Of a stretch of DNA of 35,086 nucleotides, positions 18,903 through 26,841 are shown piece after piece. Both the position numbers and the translations under genes were made by a program. How positions within the stretch are numbered: the stretch's first letter is position 1; each line of letters opens with the position of its first letter. The notes beneath the pieces were generated by a model that had not been told where the DNA came from, did no database searches, and saw nothing but the letters and a program-made list of their open reading frames with translations. The stretch is from Anaerolineaceae bacterium. GTDB taxonomy: Bacteria; Chloroflexota; Anaerolineae; Anaerolineales; Anaerolineaceae. Location of the stretch: contig JAFPZX010000170.1 of assembly GCA_017417055.1 (NCBI GenBank), forward strand, positions 1-35,086, written 5' to 3'.

Positions 18903-18919
18903 AATAAGGAGCACAGTTT

Positions 18920-19855
18920 ATGTTCCGATACATTCTCAAACGGATCATTATCCTGATCCCGACCCTGCTCGCCACATCTCTGCTCATCTTTTGGGCAATG
19001 GACCTGGCAGGCGGGGATCCCGTGGATCAGATCCTTCCGGAAAACGCCACATTTGAACAAAAGGCCGCTCTGAGGGAAGAAATGGGGCTGAACGATCCCT
19101 TTTTCGTCCGCTATTTCCGCTATATCGGCGGGATCCTGAAAGGCGATATGGGCGAATCCTACATCACCCATCGTGACGTTTTCCAAACCTTTATGGGACG
19201 TCTGCATATGACGCTCCTGCTGGGAGGCAGCGCACTGATTTTTGCCTGCATCATCTCCATCCCGCTGGGGATCTATACCGCGCTGCATCAAAACACCTGG
19301 AAAGATACAGCTGCCATGATCATCGCGCTGTTCGGTGTTTCCATGCCGAACTTCTGGCTGGGCCTGATGCTGATCCTGCTGTTTTCCCTGAAACTGGGCT
19401 GGCTGCCCTCCGGCGGTACCGGCGGATTCAGATACCTGATCCTGCCCGCTGTCACGGTTGGGCTGGGTCTGGCCGCTTTGCTGACCCGCACCACCCGCAG
19501 CGCCATGCTGGACGTGCTGCGTCAGGATTACATGACAACCGCAAAAGCCAAAGGCGCTTCCCGCAACCGGGTCATCTATAACCACGGGCTGCGCAATGCC
19601 ATCATCCCGATCATCACCGCCATCGGTATGCAGTTCAGCTACGTCATGACGGGTTCCGCTCTGGCAGAGACGGTGTTCGGCTGGCCCGGCATTGGCCGCC
19701 TGGTGGTTGATTCCATCAATAAGCGCGACACGCCGATGGTCACAGGATCCATCATCCTCTGCTGTGTGCTGATGGCCGTTATCAACCTGGCCGTGGATAT
19801 TATCTACGCGTTCTGCGACCCGAGAATCAAAGCGCAGTACTCCGGAAAGGGATAA
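18920..19855 (+). CDS. Peptide ABC transporter permease (DppB/OppB type)
   Basis: 311 aa, a usual length for this family. The N-terminus MFRYILKRIIILIPTLL is the conserved first membrane helix of DppB-like permeases, followed by a periplasm-facing loop containing GDPVDQILPENAT and further membrane helices. The EAA loop that docks onto the ATPase reads YMTTAKAKGASRNRVIYNHG followed by LRNAIIPIITAIG. AAGGAG lies 8 nt before the ATG. It forms the transmembrane channel with the next gene's product. Only 4 nt separate its stop from the next start, so the two are surely co-translated. The subfamily substrate (dipeptide, oligopeptide or nickel) is not resolved, so no symbol is given. Confidence 0.94.
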   Translation: MFRYILKRIIILIPTLLATSLLIFWAMDLAGGDPVDQILPENATFEQKAALREEMGLNDPFFVRYFRYIGGILKGDMGESYITHRDVFQTFMGRLHMTLLLGGSALIFACIISIPLGIYTALHQNTWKDTAAMIIALFGVSMPNFWLGLMLILLFSLKLGWLPSGGTGGFRYLILPAVTVGLGLAALLTRTTRSAMLDVLRQDYMTTAKAKGASRNRVIYNHGLRNAIIPIITAIGMQFSYVMTGSALAETVFGWPGIGRLVVDSINKRDTPMVTGSIILCCVLMAVINLAVDIIYAFCDPRIKAQYSGKG

Positions 19856-19859
19856 GGCT

Positions 19860-20750
19860 ATGCAACTGTTCAACAAGAAAAAATCAGACGGCACCGAAAT
19901 GATCGGCCGCTCTATGGGACAGGAAACCTGGCGCCGGCTCAAGAAAAACAAAGGCGCCATGATGGGTATCGCTTTCCTTATCCTTCTTTTTATCGGGACG
20001 GCGCTCGCCAGCATCTTTTATGATTACGACAAAGACATCATCGGCATGACCCGAGACCGCTTTATGGCCCCCAGCTGGCAGCATCTCTTCGGAACCGATA
20101 ACATGGGACGGGACATCTTCGCCCGGGTGATTTACGGTGCGAAATACTCCCTCTTCATCAGTTTTGGTTCCACACTGATCGGGCTGATCGTGGGTCTGTT
20201 CCTTGGTGCGGCAGCCGGGTATTACGGCGGGCTGGTCGATAATATCATCATGCGCCTCACGGATATCTTTTATTCCATCCCCTACATCATGATCGCTGTG
20301 GTAGTCGTTTCCATTCTCGGCACCAGCATGTCGAGCCTGCTTTTCGCCATGGCACTGGGGACGTTCTGCAACTTTGCCCGTATCGGCAGAGCTTCCGTAA
20401 TGACGGTCCGCGACATGGAATTTGTGGAAGCCGGACGCGCCATCGGTCTGCCGACCTGGAAAATCATCCTCAAGCACATCCTGCCGAACTGCCTTTCCGC
20501 AATCATCGTGCAGACCACGCTGAAAGTGGGCTCCAACATTATTTCCGCATCCTCTCTCAGCTTTCTGGGAGTCGGGATCACGCCGCCGACACCGGAATGG
20601 GGCGCCATGCTTTCCGATGGACGTTCCTACATCCGTTCCTCCGGCTGGATGTGCCTGTTCCCGGGGCTTGCGATCATGCTCACCGTTCTGGCCCTGAACC
20701 TTCTGGGCGACGGTCTGCGTGACGCTATGGATCCAAAATTGAAGCGCTAA
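19860..20750 (+). CDS. Peptide ABC transporter permease (DppC/OppC type)
   Basis: 296 aa. It has the OppC_N-like start (TWRRLKKNKGAMMGIAFLIL), the family pattern HLFGTDNMGRDIFARVIYGA at about residues 77-96, then five further hydrophobic helices. The EAA loop FVEAGRAIGLPTWKIILKH followed by ILPNC contacts the ATPase subunits. The C-terminal LNLLGDGLRDAMDPKLKR is the standard ending of DppC proteins. It starts 4 nt after the previous stop and ends 9 nt before the next start, so it belongs to the same operon. It pairs with the DppB-type protein to make the membrane channel. Confidence 0.94.
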   Translation: MQLFNKKKSDGTEMIGRSMGQETWRRLKKNKGAMMGIAFLILLFIGTALASIFYDYDKDIIGMTRDRFMAPSWQHLFGTDNMGRDIFARVIYGAKYSLFISFGSTLIGLIVGLFLGAAAGYYGGLVDNIIMRLTDIFYSIPYIMIAVVVVSILGTSMSSLLFAMALGTFCNFARIGRASVMTVRDMEFVEAGRAIGLPTWKIILKHILPNCLSAIIVQTTLKVGSNIISASSLSFLGVGITPPTPEWGAMLSDGRSYIRSSGWMCLFPGLAIMLTVLALNLLGDGLRDAMDPKLKR

Positions 20751-20759
20751 GGGGGGGAA

Positions 20760-21761
20760 ATGATGGAAAATGTATTGGAAGTAAAAGACCTTGTTGTCCG
20801 CTTTGATACGGATGACGGCATCGTGCGCGCCATCAACGGCATCTCTTTCAATATCGGGAAGGAACGTACACTCGGGCTGGTGGGTGAAACCGGCGCGGGT
20901 AAAACAACGACCGCACTCTCCATCCTGAACCTGGTGCCGGACCCGCCGGGCGTGATTTCCAACGGATCGATCGTCCTGGATGGGAAAGAAATCCTGAAAA
21001 TGAGCGAAAAGGAACTGGAGCATATGCGCGGCAATGATGTCGCCATGATTTTCCAGGACCCTATGACCGCCCTGAACCCGGTGATAACTGTTGGTGAGCA
21101 GATCGCGGAAGCGGTGATGCTGCATGAAAATCTGAGCAAAGAAGAGGCCATGGAGCGGGCAAAAAAGATGCTGGAAATGGTCGGCATCTCCGGTTCCCGA
21201 GCCACGGACTATCCGCACCAGCTTTCCGGCGGGATGAAACAGCGTGTCGTGATTGCTATCGCGCTGGCCTGCCATCCCTCCCTGCTGATCGCTGACGAAC
21301 CGACTACCGCGCTGGACGTCACCATTCAGGCACAGGTGCTGGCCCTCATTAAAGAGTTGATCGACAAGAATCAGATGTCCATGCTGATGATCACCCATGA
21401 CCTGGGCGTGGTGGCGGAAGTCTGCGATGATGTGGCTGTGATGTATGCCGGACGCATTGTTGAGATCGGTACGGCGGATGAGGTGTTCAACCACACACTG
21501 CACCCCTACACGGAAGGCTTGTTTGATTCCCTGCCGAACCTCCGCAAGCGCGGGGAGGATCTGGTGCCGATCAAGGGACTGATGCCGGACCCGATGCACC
21601 TGCCGGAGGGCTGCAGCTTCAACCCCAGATGCCCGTATGCAGCCGAGGAATGTCAGAAAAAATTACCGGAGCTGAAGCTCGTGAATGGAACTCATTATGT
21701 TGCCTGCGGCCGATACGCGGAACCGCAATTCCGCATCAGGAGGAACCCGGATGGAAAATGA
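20760..21761 (+). CDS. Peptide ABC transporter ATPase (DppD/OppD type)
   Basis: 333 aa from 20760 (a second ATG follows immediately at 20763), preceded by a G-rich ribosome binding site. Walker [10 protein letters not shown] at about 42-50, Q-loop Q99, signature LSGGMKQR at 155-162, Walker B LLIADEP at 175-181, and a switch histidine in MLMITHDLG. The C-terminal oligopeptide_HPY region has cysteines in [14 protein letters not shown] and ACGRY, as usual in OppD/DppD proteins. It hydrolyses ATP as one half of the motor of this importer. Its 3' end overlaps the next gene by 11 bp, pointing to translational coupling. Confidence 0.95.
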   Translation: MMENVLEVKDLVVRFDTDDGIVRAINGISFNIGKERTLGLVGETGAGKTTTALSILNLVPDPPGVISNGSIVLDGKEILKMSEKELEHMRGNDVAMIFQDPMTALNPVITVGEQIAEAVMLHENLSKEEAMERAKKMLEMVGISGSRATDYPHQLSGGMKQRVVIAIALACHPSLLIADEPTTALDVTIQAQVLALIKELIDKNQMSMLMITHDLGVVAEVCDDVAVMYAGRIVEIGTADEVFNHTLHPYTEGLFDSLPNLRKRGEDLVPIKGLMPDPMHLPEGCSFNPRCPYAAEECQKKLPELKLVNGTHYVACGRYAEPQFRIRRNPDGK

Positions 21762-22716
21762 TGTGATCCTTGAGGTGAAGAACCTCACCAAATATTTTGA
21801 TACCCCGAAAGGGAAACTTCACGCGGTGGATGACGTCAGCTTCACGATCAACCGCGGGTCCACCCTGGGCATCGTGGGAGAATCCGGCTGCGGAAAGTCC
21901 ACCACCGGCCGAACGATCCTGAAGCTGATCGAACCGACCAGCGGCCAAATCATCTTCAACGGCACGGATATCACCAAATACAAAGACCGCCAGATGCGCA
22001 AGCTGCGCACGGATATGCAGATCATCTTCCAGGATCCCTTCTCCTCTCTGGATCCGCGGCAGAACGTCATGCAGCTTATCAGCGAGCCGATCAAAGAGCA
22101 TCATATCTGCAAATCGAAGGAAGAGGTTCAAAAACGTACCCTGGAGATCATGGATACGGTCGGTCTTGCCCGCCGCTTTGTCAATTCCTATCCGCATGAA
22201 CTGGACGGCGGACGCCGTCAGCGTATCGGCATTGCCCGTGCGCTTTCGGTCAACCCGAAGCTGATCGTCTGCGATGAACCGGTTTCCGCACTGGATGTTT
22301 CTATTCAGGCACAGATCCTCAACCTGCTCAAGCAGCTGCAGCGTGATATCGGTCTGACATATATCTTCATTACGCACGACCTCAGCGTCGTCCGCTATTT
22401 CTCCGACGATATCGCGGTGATGTACCTGGGACAGATGGTGGAAAAGTCACCGTCGGACAAGCTGTTCGAGAACCCGATGCATCCCTATACCCGGGCGCTG
22501 CTCTCTGCCATCCCGCTGCCGATTGTCGGGAAGGAAAAACCGAAACGACAGTTGATCAAGGGTGAAGTGACCTCTCCGGTGAACCTGCCGGACCGCTGCC
22601 GATTCCTGCCGCGCTGCAGTGAGTGTCTGGAAAAGTGTCCGAATGCTTCGTCACCGCAGCTGGTCGAGGTTGAGCCGAACCATTTCGTCGCCTGCCATAA
22701 ATATAGTCAGAAGTGA
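21751..22716 (+). CDS. Peptide ABC transporter ATPase (DppF/OppF type)
   Basis: 321 aa with the start at 21751, chosen because CAGGAGGA lies about 8 nt upstream and the product then begins [16 protein letters not shown] as in OppF proteins. An ATG at 21685 in the same frame would lie deep inside the previous gene. Walker [10 protein letters not shown] at 43-51, then [13 protein letters not shown] (Q-loop), signature region [16 protein letters not shown] (an LDGGR form of LSGGQ common in this subfamily), Walker [13 protein letters not shown], and switch FITHDLS. The C-terminal cysteine region ([15 protein letters not shown], then ACHKY) is present. It is the second half of the ATPase pair and the last gene of the importer operon. 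Confidence 0.95.
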   Translation: MENDVILEVKNLTKYFDTPKGKLHAVDDVSFTINRGSTLGIVGESGCGKSTTGRTILKLIEPTSGQIIFNGTDITKYKDRQMRKLRTDMQIIFQDPFSSLDPRQNVMQLISEPIKEHHICKSKEEVQKRTLEIMDTVGLARRFVNSYPHELDGGRRQRIGIARALSVNPKLIVCDEPVSALDVSIQAQILNLLKQLQRDIGLTYIFITHDLSVVRYFSDDIAVMYLGQMVEKSPSDKLFENPMHPYTRALLSAIPLPIVGKEKPKRQLIKGEVTSPVNLPDRCRFLPRCSECLEKCPNASSPQLVEVEPNHFVACHKYSQK

Positions 22717-22830
22717 CGTAAAACGTATGATGTATGGCGTAAGATGAATAACTTTACTCAGAACGCTGCACACTGCTCACTTCTGCCACCTGACATCTGA
22801 TACCTGAATTTTCATGTAAAAGCAGTACGA

Positions 22831-22876
22831 AGGCGCACACAAGGCATATCGTCAAATCCTGTGTGCGCCTTTTTTT
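22831..22876 (+). terminator. Intrinsic terminator of the importer operon
   Basis: AGGCGCACACA (22831-22841) pairs with TGTGTGCGCCT (22860-22870), an 11-bp perfect stem followed by a run of T. It lies about 115 nt after the last importer gene and 13 nt before the end of the convergent minus-strand gene, so it may help terminate both. Confidence 0.88.
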
Positions 22877-22882
22877 GTGAAT

Positions 22883-23269
22883 TTACATTTCCAGGAATTT
22901 ATACAGGATCCATTCCAGACTTTCATCCTCAAGAAGACGCATAATTTCAAGAAGTCCTCCGGCACTTTCTACCCAGATCGATTGATCAGCTGTGCTCATG
23001 TACCAGGGATTGGATGCAGCGGGAAGGAAATTGATCCACCGGAAAAAAGCTTTATTGGGAATATCAACCCGGTATCCCCAGGCATCCGGGCCGGATTCCC
23101 TCACATAACAATCGCGTTCTTCCCGTGTATAGGTTTCTCCTTCAAAGATGAACTGCGAGTCACTCAAAAAATCAAAGGTTTTCGGTAATGCGCCGATATA
23201 CCCATAATGCTGTATACTCGTTTCCGGTGCGTACAGCGGTTCCCACATATTTTCAAGATCTTCAAACAT
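22883..23269 (-). CDS. Hypothetical protein, 128 aa
   Basis: The start is set at 23269 because AAAGGAGG lies just upstream on the minus strand; the frame is open further upstream to 23359 but has no such site, and that extension runs over a copy of the dispersed palindrome. The product begins MFEDLENMWEPLYAPETSIQ and is rich in aromatic residues (several Trp and Tyr), with one internal Cys in ERDCYVRESG and a C-terminal helix containing LLEDESLEWILYKFLEM. There is no signal peptide or membrane helix, so it is presumably cytoplasmic. I do not recognise the family. It is convergent with the importer operon and shares the terminator at 22831-22876. Confidence 0.75.
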   Translation of the reverse strand: MFEDLENMWEPLYAPETSIQHYGYIGALPKTFDFLSDSQFIFEGETYTREERDCYVRESGPDAWGYRVDIPNKAFFRWINFLPAASNPWYMSTADQSIWVESAGGLLEIMRLLEDESLEWILYKFLEM

Positions 23270-23379
23270 AATATTGTCCTCCTTTTTTGAGTCATATGGA
23301 GCGGGGTCTTTCGCAGTTTCCTTCATTCCTCGGGAGAACTGTCCCCGAACCTCAATCAATGAGTGTTTTCTTAGCTTGT

Positions 23380-23423
23380 TAACGAATCAGGGTGAATCTT
23401 GCGGGCTCAGATCTGATTCGTTA
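23380..23423. promoter_or_regulatory. Perfect 11-bp inverted repeat, possible operator or hairpin
   Basis: TAACGAATCAG and CTGATTCGTTA are separated by 22 bp. A TATAAT lies 14 bp beyond the right arm on the plus strand. The position between two divergent genes fits an operator, but no particular regulator is suggested. Confidence 0.4.
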
Positions 23424-23734
23424 GCGTTGTTTTATATATAATATGGCCTTTGAAAAATTTTTATCCATTATTTTTTTTGCCGGTTTTCAAAAAGACAGCT
23501 GTACCGTTTATATTTCATAGGACATACCAGTGACAATTTACGATGTGTTCCGGGTTGAATAAAAATTGGGTGGAAAAAAAAGTAAACAGGGCGATAGTAT
23601 ATATTGTACACGGCCAAACTTCCGGAAAATGTCCGCTGGGTGCCGGGTAAATCCGGTGCAAAGAGAACCTTGAGAATCGAATAAAAATCGGAAATATCGG
23701 CATACAGAGACGAGTAATTTAATAAAAAAAATTG

Positions 23735-23829
23735 GTAACTGTTTAGAGCATACGCAGCCGGGTGATTCGGTCAGTCCCCTTCGGCTCAAAAACGAGTCTG
23801 CAATGACAGTCCCGATACTGGACAGTTAC
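23735..23829 (+). mobile_element. 95-bp dispersed element A, copy 1 (MITE-like)
   Basis: The element begins GTAACTGTTTAG and ends CTGGACAGTTAC, giving 12-bp terminal inverted repeats with 10 matches. It is flanked by a perfect 8-bp direct repeat AAAAATTG (23727-23734 and 23830-23837), as left by transposition. The interior has a conserved block GGTGATTCGG and a small hairpin GGCTC/GAGTC. The same element occurs at 30307-30401 (opposite strand, also 95 bp) and, without its right end, at 34500-34585. It lies 35 nt before the ATG of the AAA+ gene in sense orientation. Confidence 0.85.
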
Positions 23830-23864
23830 AAAAATTGCTTATAAAGCGTGAGGAGGTGATTTTT

Positions 23865-25073
23865 ATGAGCAGAAAAAAACTTTTTGAACTGTTGGAGCGT
23901 ATCGCAAAGGAAAAACCGGAGCTTTGCAAAGAAATTGAGGATTTTGCCAAAAGGGTCATTGCCTGCGGCGGAGAACTGGAAGAAACGAATCTGCTTGCGG
24001 AATTCAAAAGCGCTCACCCTGAAATCGCGGGTATACTGGCTGATTTTGAAAGTGAGACTGCAGAATGCGGGGATGGAAAAATATTCCCGGTTCATAAAAC
24101 CTTCTCTGATGAAATTCGTCAGCGAATCAAACTGGCAAAGGAGAATGACCATTATGCCAACTGGGCGAACGCGATCAAGTCGATTCCGGCCTTTACCCTT
24201 CCACTGCCGGTCGTTGACTCCGCTTTTCTGAGCCGGGCGAAGGAGATTTGGAAAGAGAATGTGTATGGAAATGATGAGATCTTGCGGGTGCTGCTCCGTC
24301 ATTGTATCGAGTACAGCAAGCATGGAAAAACCATGCCGATCCTGCTGCTCGGCGACCCGGGAATCGGCAAAACGCTTGTGGCGAGGACCTATGGAAAGAT
24401 TATGAACCTTCCTTGCAGCTTCCTTTCCGGTCCGTCGGCTGCATCGGGCCGCGGACTCGCCGGGGCACCGAACCTTTATTCGGGAGCGGGTGTGGGGGCT
24501 GTTGTCCAGGCGATGATCGACCATAAAGCCGGCAATCCGGTGCTTTGCATTGATGAGCTTGATAAGGCGGTGGAATCTTTCAGGAAAGACAGTGTGTTTC
24601 AGAATGAGCTGCTTTCTTTGCTGGATGAGAGTGGTGAGACCTGGTACGACAATTTTCTCGAAATTTCTGTGGACGCCAGTCACCTCATCTGTGTGATGAC
24701 CGCTAATGAGATCAATGAGATTTCCCGGCCGCTGCTGGACCGGATGGAAATTATCCGTATGGAAGCGCCTGACAAAGAAACGATGCATAACATCACGAAG
24801 AAAATGACGCTGCCGGAAGTGCTGCGTGTATATGAAGAAGATCGTGTTTGTTTCCCGGAGCGGGAGCTGGACCTGCTGGTGGACATGCTCTGGGATGGAG
24901 GAAATCACAGCTGCCGTCCTTATCAGAAGGCTGTCTCATTGCTGGTGAGCGACGCCTATCTGGCAGCAGTCGAAACAAACAGCAATGTTTGTATCTCTGA
25001 GGAGAATGTAAGGAAAACCGCTGCTATGTGGTCGCGGAAGAAAAGCTGCAGCGGGATTGGTTTTGTTGCATAA
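23865..25073 (+). CDS. AAA+ ATPase, Lon/MoxR-like, no protease domain
   Basis: 402 aa. The start at 23865 is fixed by a perfect AGGAGGTGA at 23851-23859. The N-terminal 120 residues are helical with no recognised domain. The AAA+ core follows: Walker A GDPGIGKT at 163-170, Walker B VLCIDE at 226-231 followed by LDKA, sensor-1 Asn 281 in MTANEIN, and an arginine-finger candidate R293 in LLDRMEII, then a helical lid with a possible sensor-2 Arg at 351. The core looks like the ATPase module of Lon, but there is no Ser-Lys protease domain. It should be a cytoplasmic ATP-driven remodeller or a DNA- or protein-acting factor; the partner is unknown. It is followed after 14 bp by the YbjN-like gene, probably one operon. 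Element A (copy 1) forms part of its leader. Confidence 0.88.
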   Translation: MSRKKLFELLERIAKEKPELCKEIEDFAKRVIACGGELEETNLLAEFKSAHPEIAGILADFESETAECGDGKIFPVHKTFSDEIRQRIKLAKENDHYANWANAIKSIPAFTLPLPVVDSAFLSRAKEIWKENVYGNDEILRVLLRHCIEYSKHGKTMPILLLGDPGIGKTLVARTYGKIMNLPCSFLSGPSAASGRGLAGAPNLYSGAGVGAVVQAMIDHKAGNPVLCIDELDKAVESFRKDSVFQNELLSLLDESGETWYDNFLEISVDASHLICVMTANEINEISRPLLDRMEIIRMEAPDKETMHNITKKMTLPEVLRVYEEDRVCFPERELDLLVDMLWDGGNHSCRPYQKAVSLLVSDAYLAAVETNSNVCISEENVRKTAAMWSRKKSCSGIGFVA

Positions 25074-25087
25074 AAGGAGTGTATATT

Positions 25088-25735
25088 ATGTCTGATTATT
25101 CTCATGAACTTGAAAATGTGATCCGGGAAACCCTGGATCATGAAGAAATTCATTATGATTTTGAAAAGGATAAGGGATATTTTCGCTTCGGCATCTCGCT
25201 GCCGGGGAAAATCAAACGGGTTGACGTTATCATTGACGTCAAGATGGATAAATTTGTCACTTACGCGATTTGTCCGCTTTATGCTGATTATGAAAATGAC
25301 GAGCAGATGGCACGGGCTGCGGAATTTTTCTGCCGTGTGAATTACGGGCTCTTGAATGGAAACTTTGAGCTTGATTTCAATGACGGTGAAATCCGCTATA
25401 AGAGCTTTGTGAACTGCGATGGCGTTGTTCCTTCTGCCACTGTGATCATGGATACGATTCAGTGTGCGGCTGCCATGTATTCCCGTTACGGAAAGGGACT
25501 GCTGCAGATTCTGTTCAATGATTGGGCACCGGAGGATGCGGTCAATTTCTGTGAAAACAAGTTCTCCCCCATTCCTGAGCTCTCTATTGATGATGACGAG
25601 GACGAGAACGATGAAGAGGATACTGACGATGACGATCTTGATACCGAAAATGACGATGAGGAAGACGTGCTGAGCGAGGAGGAGGTATCCGCTCACCTGT
25701 TCGATTTGCTGCATCGTCTGCAGCAGCAGGAATAG
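25088..25735 (+). CDS. YbjN-like domain protein with acidic tail
   Basis: 215 aa. The start at 25088 follows AAAGGAG placed right after the AAA+ gene's stop codon. Residues 1 to about 155 resemble the YbjN / type III chaperone-like fold (alternating strands with GYFRFGISLPG, VDVIIDVKMDKFVTYAICPL, and a helix-rich second half with VNYGLLNGNFELDFNDGEIRYK). These proteins are linked to stress and motility regulation and are thought to act through protein binding. Residues about 165-200 form a very acidic stretch of mostly Asp and Glu, then a C-terminal helix HLFDLLHRLQQQE. No signal peptide. Being downstream of an AAA+ ATPase, it may be its adaptor or substrate-binding partner; this is inference. 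Confidence 0.72.
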   Translation: MSDYSHELENVIRETLDHEEIHYDFEKDKGYFRFGISLPGKIKRVDVIIDVKMDKFVTYAICPLYADYENDEQMARAAEFFCRVNYGLLNGNFELDFNDGEIRYKSFVNCDGVVPSATVIMDTIQCAAAMYSRYGKGLLQILFNDWAPEDAVNFCENKFSPIPELSIDDDEDENDEEDTDDDDLDTENDDEEDVLSEEEVSAHLFDLLHRLQQQE

Positions 25736-25755
25736 CTTCTGCATTGAAGCTCTCA

Positions 25756-25784
25756 GGGGACAGTCCCTTTACGGGACTGTCCCC
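25756..25784 (+). terminator. Perfect GGGGACAGTCCC hairpin after the AAA+/YbjN operon
   Basis: GGGGACAGTCCC and GGGACTGTCCCC form a 12-bp perfect stem with a 5-nt loop TTTAC, 20 nt after the stop codon. It is the best copy of the palindrome family also found at 18825-18902. It has no T run, so it may act as an mRNA-stabilising hairpin as much as a terminator. Confidence 0.65.
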
Positions 25785-26030
25785 ACATCAACGATATGGA
25801 GATAGTTTGAGACATCGCTTAACATATGGTTCATAATAGATTCTGAACAGCAGCAGGAAAAAAGTCCGTTGTTCAGCAGAGAAATTTCAACAGGAATTAT
25901 AATAAAGAAAGAATAATTATTCAGAATCCGGCGGCGCAGCACAGAGAACAGTCACCTGTGTCAGCTTCGCAACAACAGGCTAACTGTCCCCGTGTGCTTC
26001 ATTCTGAGCAGTTATAAAAAGGTAAAAAAC
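25785..26030. other. Intergenic region upstream of the 2H gene
   Basis: No gene is supported here. An inverted repeat CTGAACA / TGTTCAG lies at 25843-25849 and 25870-25876, and a TATAAT at 25898-25903 could be a -10 box for the following gene, though no good -35 is seen. A half copy of the GTCCCC palindrome lies near 25985-25996. Confidence 0.45.
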
Positions 26031-26044
26031 GGCAGGAGAAAACG

Positions 26045-26758
26045 ATGTCTTTAATTTCCGATTTTGATCAAAGAACAGCCTGGAAAAGAGAGCGGATCAC
26101 AGGATGGTTCGGAACCAATCCCAATGTTTTGAATAAAGTTGATCCGGAGGGGCGGTACCGGACATTTCCCGGTACCACTGTTGTTTTTCAGTGCAGTGAG
26201 CCGATGTTTGAAGTCATTAGTCCTCTGCAGGATGAACTGCACTTCCAGCTGGCAGGATCAGAAATGCTGGCGCAGCGCCTTCCCTCTGCTGCCTTTCATA
26301 TGACCCTGCATGACCTGGTCTCACCGGAACAGAAAACCGCTCATTCCCTGCCGGATTACTTTCATGAAATGGATGACAGTTTGAGACGTGCTGTAGAAAT
26401 TGTGAGCAGTTTGCGGGGAAGTTACCGAGGAAAACATATTTCCATGGCTGCCGACCATATTGTCAATATGGTATCTAAATCCATTGTCATGCTCCTGAAA
26501 CCGGTAAGGGAAGAAGACTTTGAGCTTTTGCTGGAGATGTACCATCAGTTTGATGAAATTGTACGGCTGCCCTATCCGCTGACGCCTCACATAACGCTTG
26601 CTTATTTCAAGCCCTGCATGATCGATGGTGATAAATTAGGAAATGTTGTAGTTTCGCTGAATGAGAAGCTCAAATCATTGCCTGTATTTGAATTTCCCAT
26701 AGAAAACCTGACTGCGCAGCGGTTTTTGGATATGAAGACCTATAGTAACGTTTATTAA
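26045..26758 (+). CDS. 2H phosphoesterase-like protein (2'-5' RNA ligase superfamily)
   Basis: 237 aa. AGGAG at about 26033-26037 lies 7 nt before the ATG. Two H-x-T motifs define the 2H fold: H85-M-T87 in AFHMTLHDL and H182-I-T184 in LTPHITLAYF, each preceded by hydrophobic strand residues, 97 residues apart as expected for two pseudo-symmetric lobes. Members of this superfamily open 2',3'-cyclic phosphates or cleave 2'-5' or cyclic oligonucleotide bonds. An N-terminal extension of about 40 residues contains RERITGWFGTNPNV. No signal peptide, so it is cytoplasmic. It is convergent with the HD-RyR/TIR operon and separated from it by a 31-nt hairpin. A role in removing a nucleotide signal made or sensed by that operon is an inference. 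Confidence 0.8.
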   Translation: MSLISDFDQRTAWKRERITGWFGTNPNVLNKVDPEGRYRTFPGTTVVFQCSEPMFEVISPLQDELHFQLAGSEMLAQRLPSAAFHMTLHDLVSPEQKTAHSLPDYFHEMDDSLRRAVEIVSSLRGSYRGKHISMAADHIVNMVSKSIVMLLKPVREEDFELLLEMYHQFDEIVRLPYPLTPHITLAYFKPCMIDGDKLGNVVVSLNEKLKSLPVFEFPIENLTAQRFLDMKTYSNVY

Positions 26759-26775
26759 TTCCTATGAAAGCGGGA

Positions 26776-26806
26776 GGACAGTTCTGCGCTTCGCGCAAAA
26801 CTGTCC
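26776..26806. terminator. Bidirectional hairpin between convergent 2H and TIR genes
   Basis: GGACAGTTCTGCGC (26776-26789) pairs with GCGCAAAACTGTCC (26793-26806), a 14-bp stem with one mismatch and a TTC loop. Its outer part belongs to the GGGGACAGTCCC palindrome family. It lies in the 83-bp gap between two convergent genes, so it can end both transcripts. Confidence 0.7.
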
Positions 26807-26841
26807 CCGATACTCAATTAATAGGTGACTTTAATTCGTGT

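Larger units (their letters stand above)
23270..23864. other. AT-rich non-coding gap with several dyads
   Basis: This 595-bp stretch has no convincing gene. It holds a half palindrome of the GGGGAC family near 23331-23348; an 11-bp perfect inverted repeat TAACGAATCAG / CTGATTCGTTA (23380-23390 and 23413-23423); a TATAAT at 23437-23442; and the 95-bp element at 23735-23829. Both neighbours (22883-23269 minus, 23865 plus) read outward from it, so promoters of both should lie here, but I see no confident -35/-10 pair. Confidence 0.6.

Noticed and set aside
23865-25735. Toxin-antitoxin pair
   Set aside because: Both proteins are too large and have AAA+ and YbjN-like features rather than any toxin or antitoxin fold.
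25843-26020. A fourth, decayed copy of element A upstream of the 2H gene
   Set aside because: TGTTCAG, CTGTCCCC and GAGCAGTTAT recall element A, but spacing and the internal blocks do not match, so I cannot support it.
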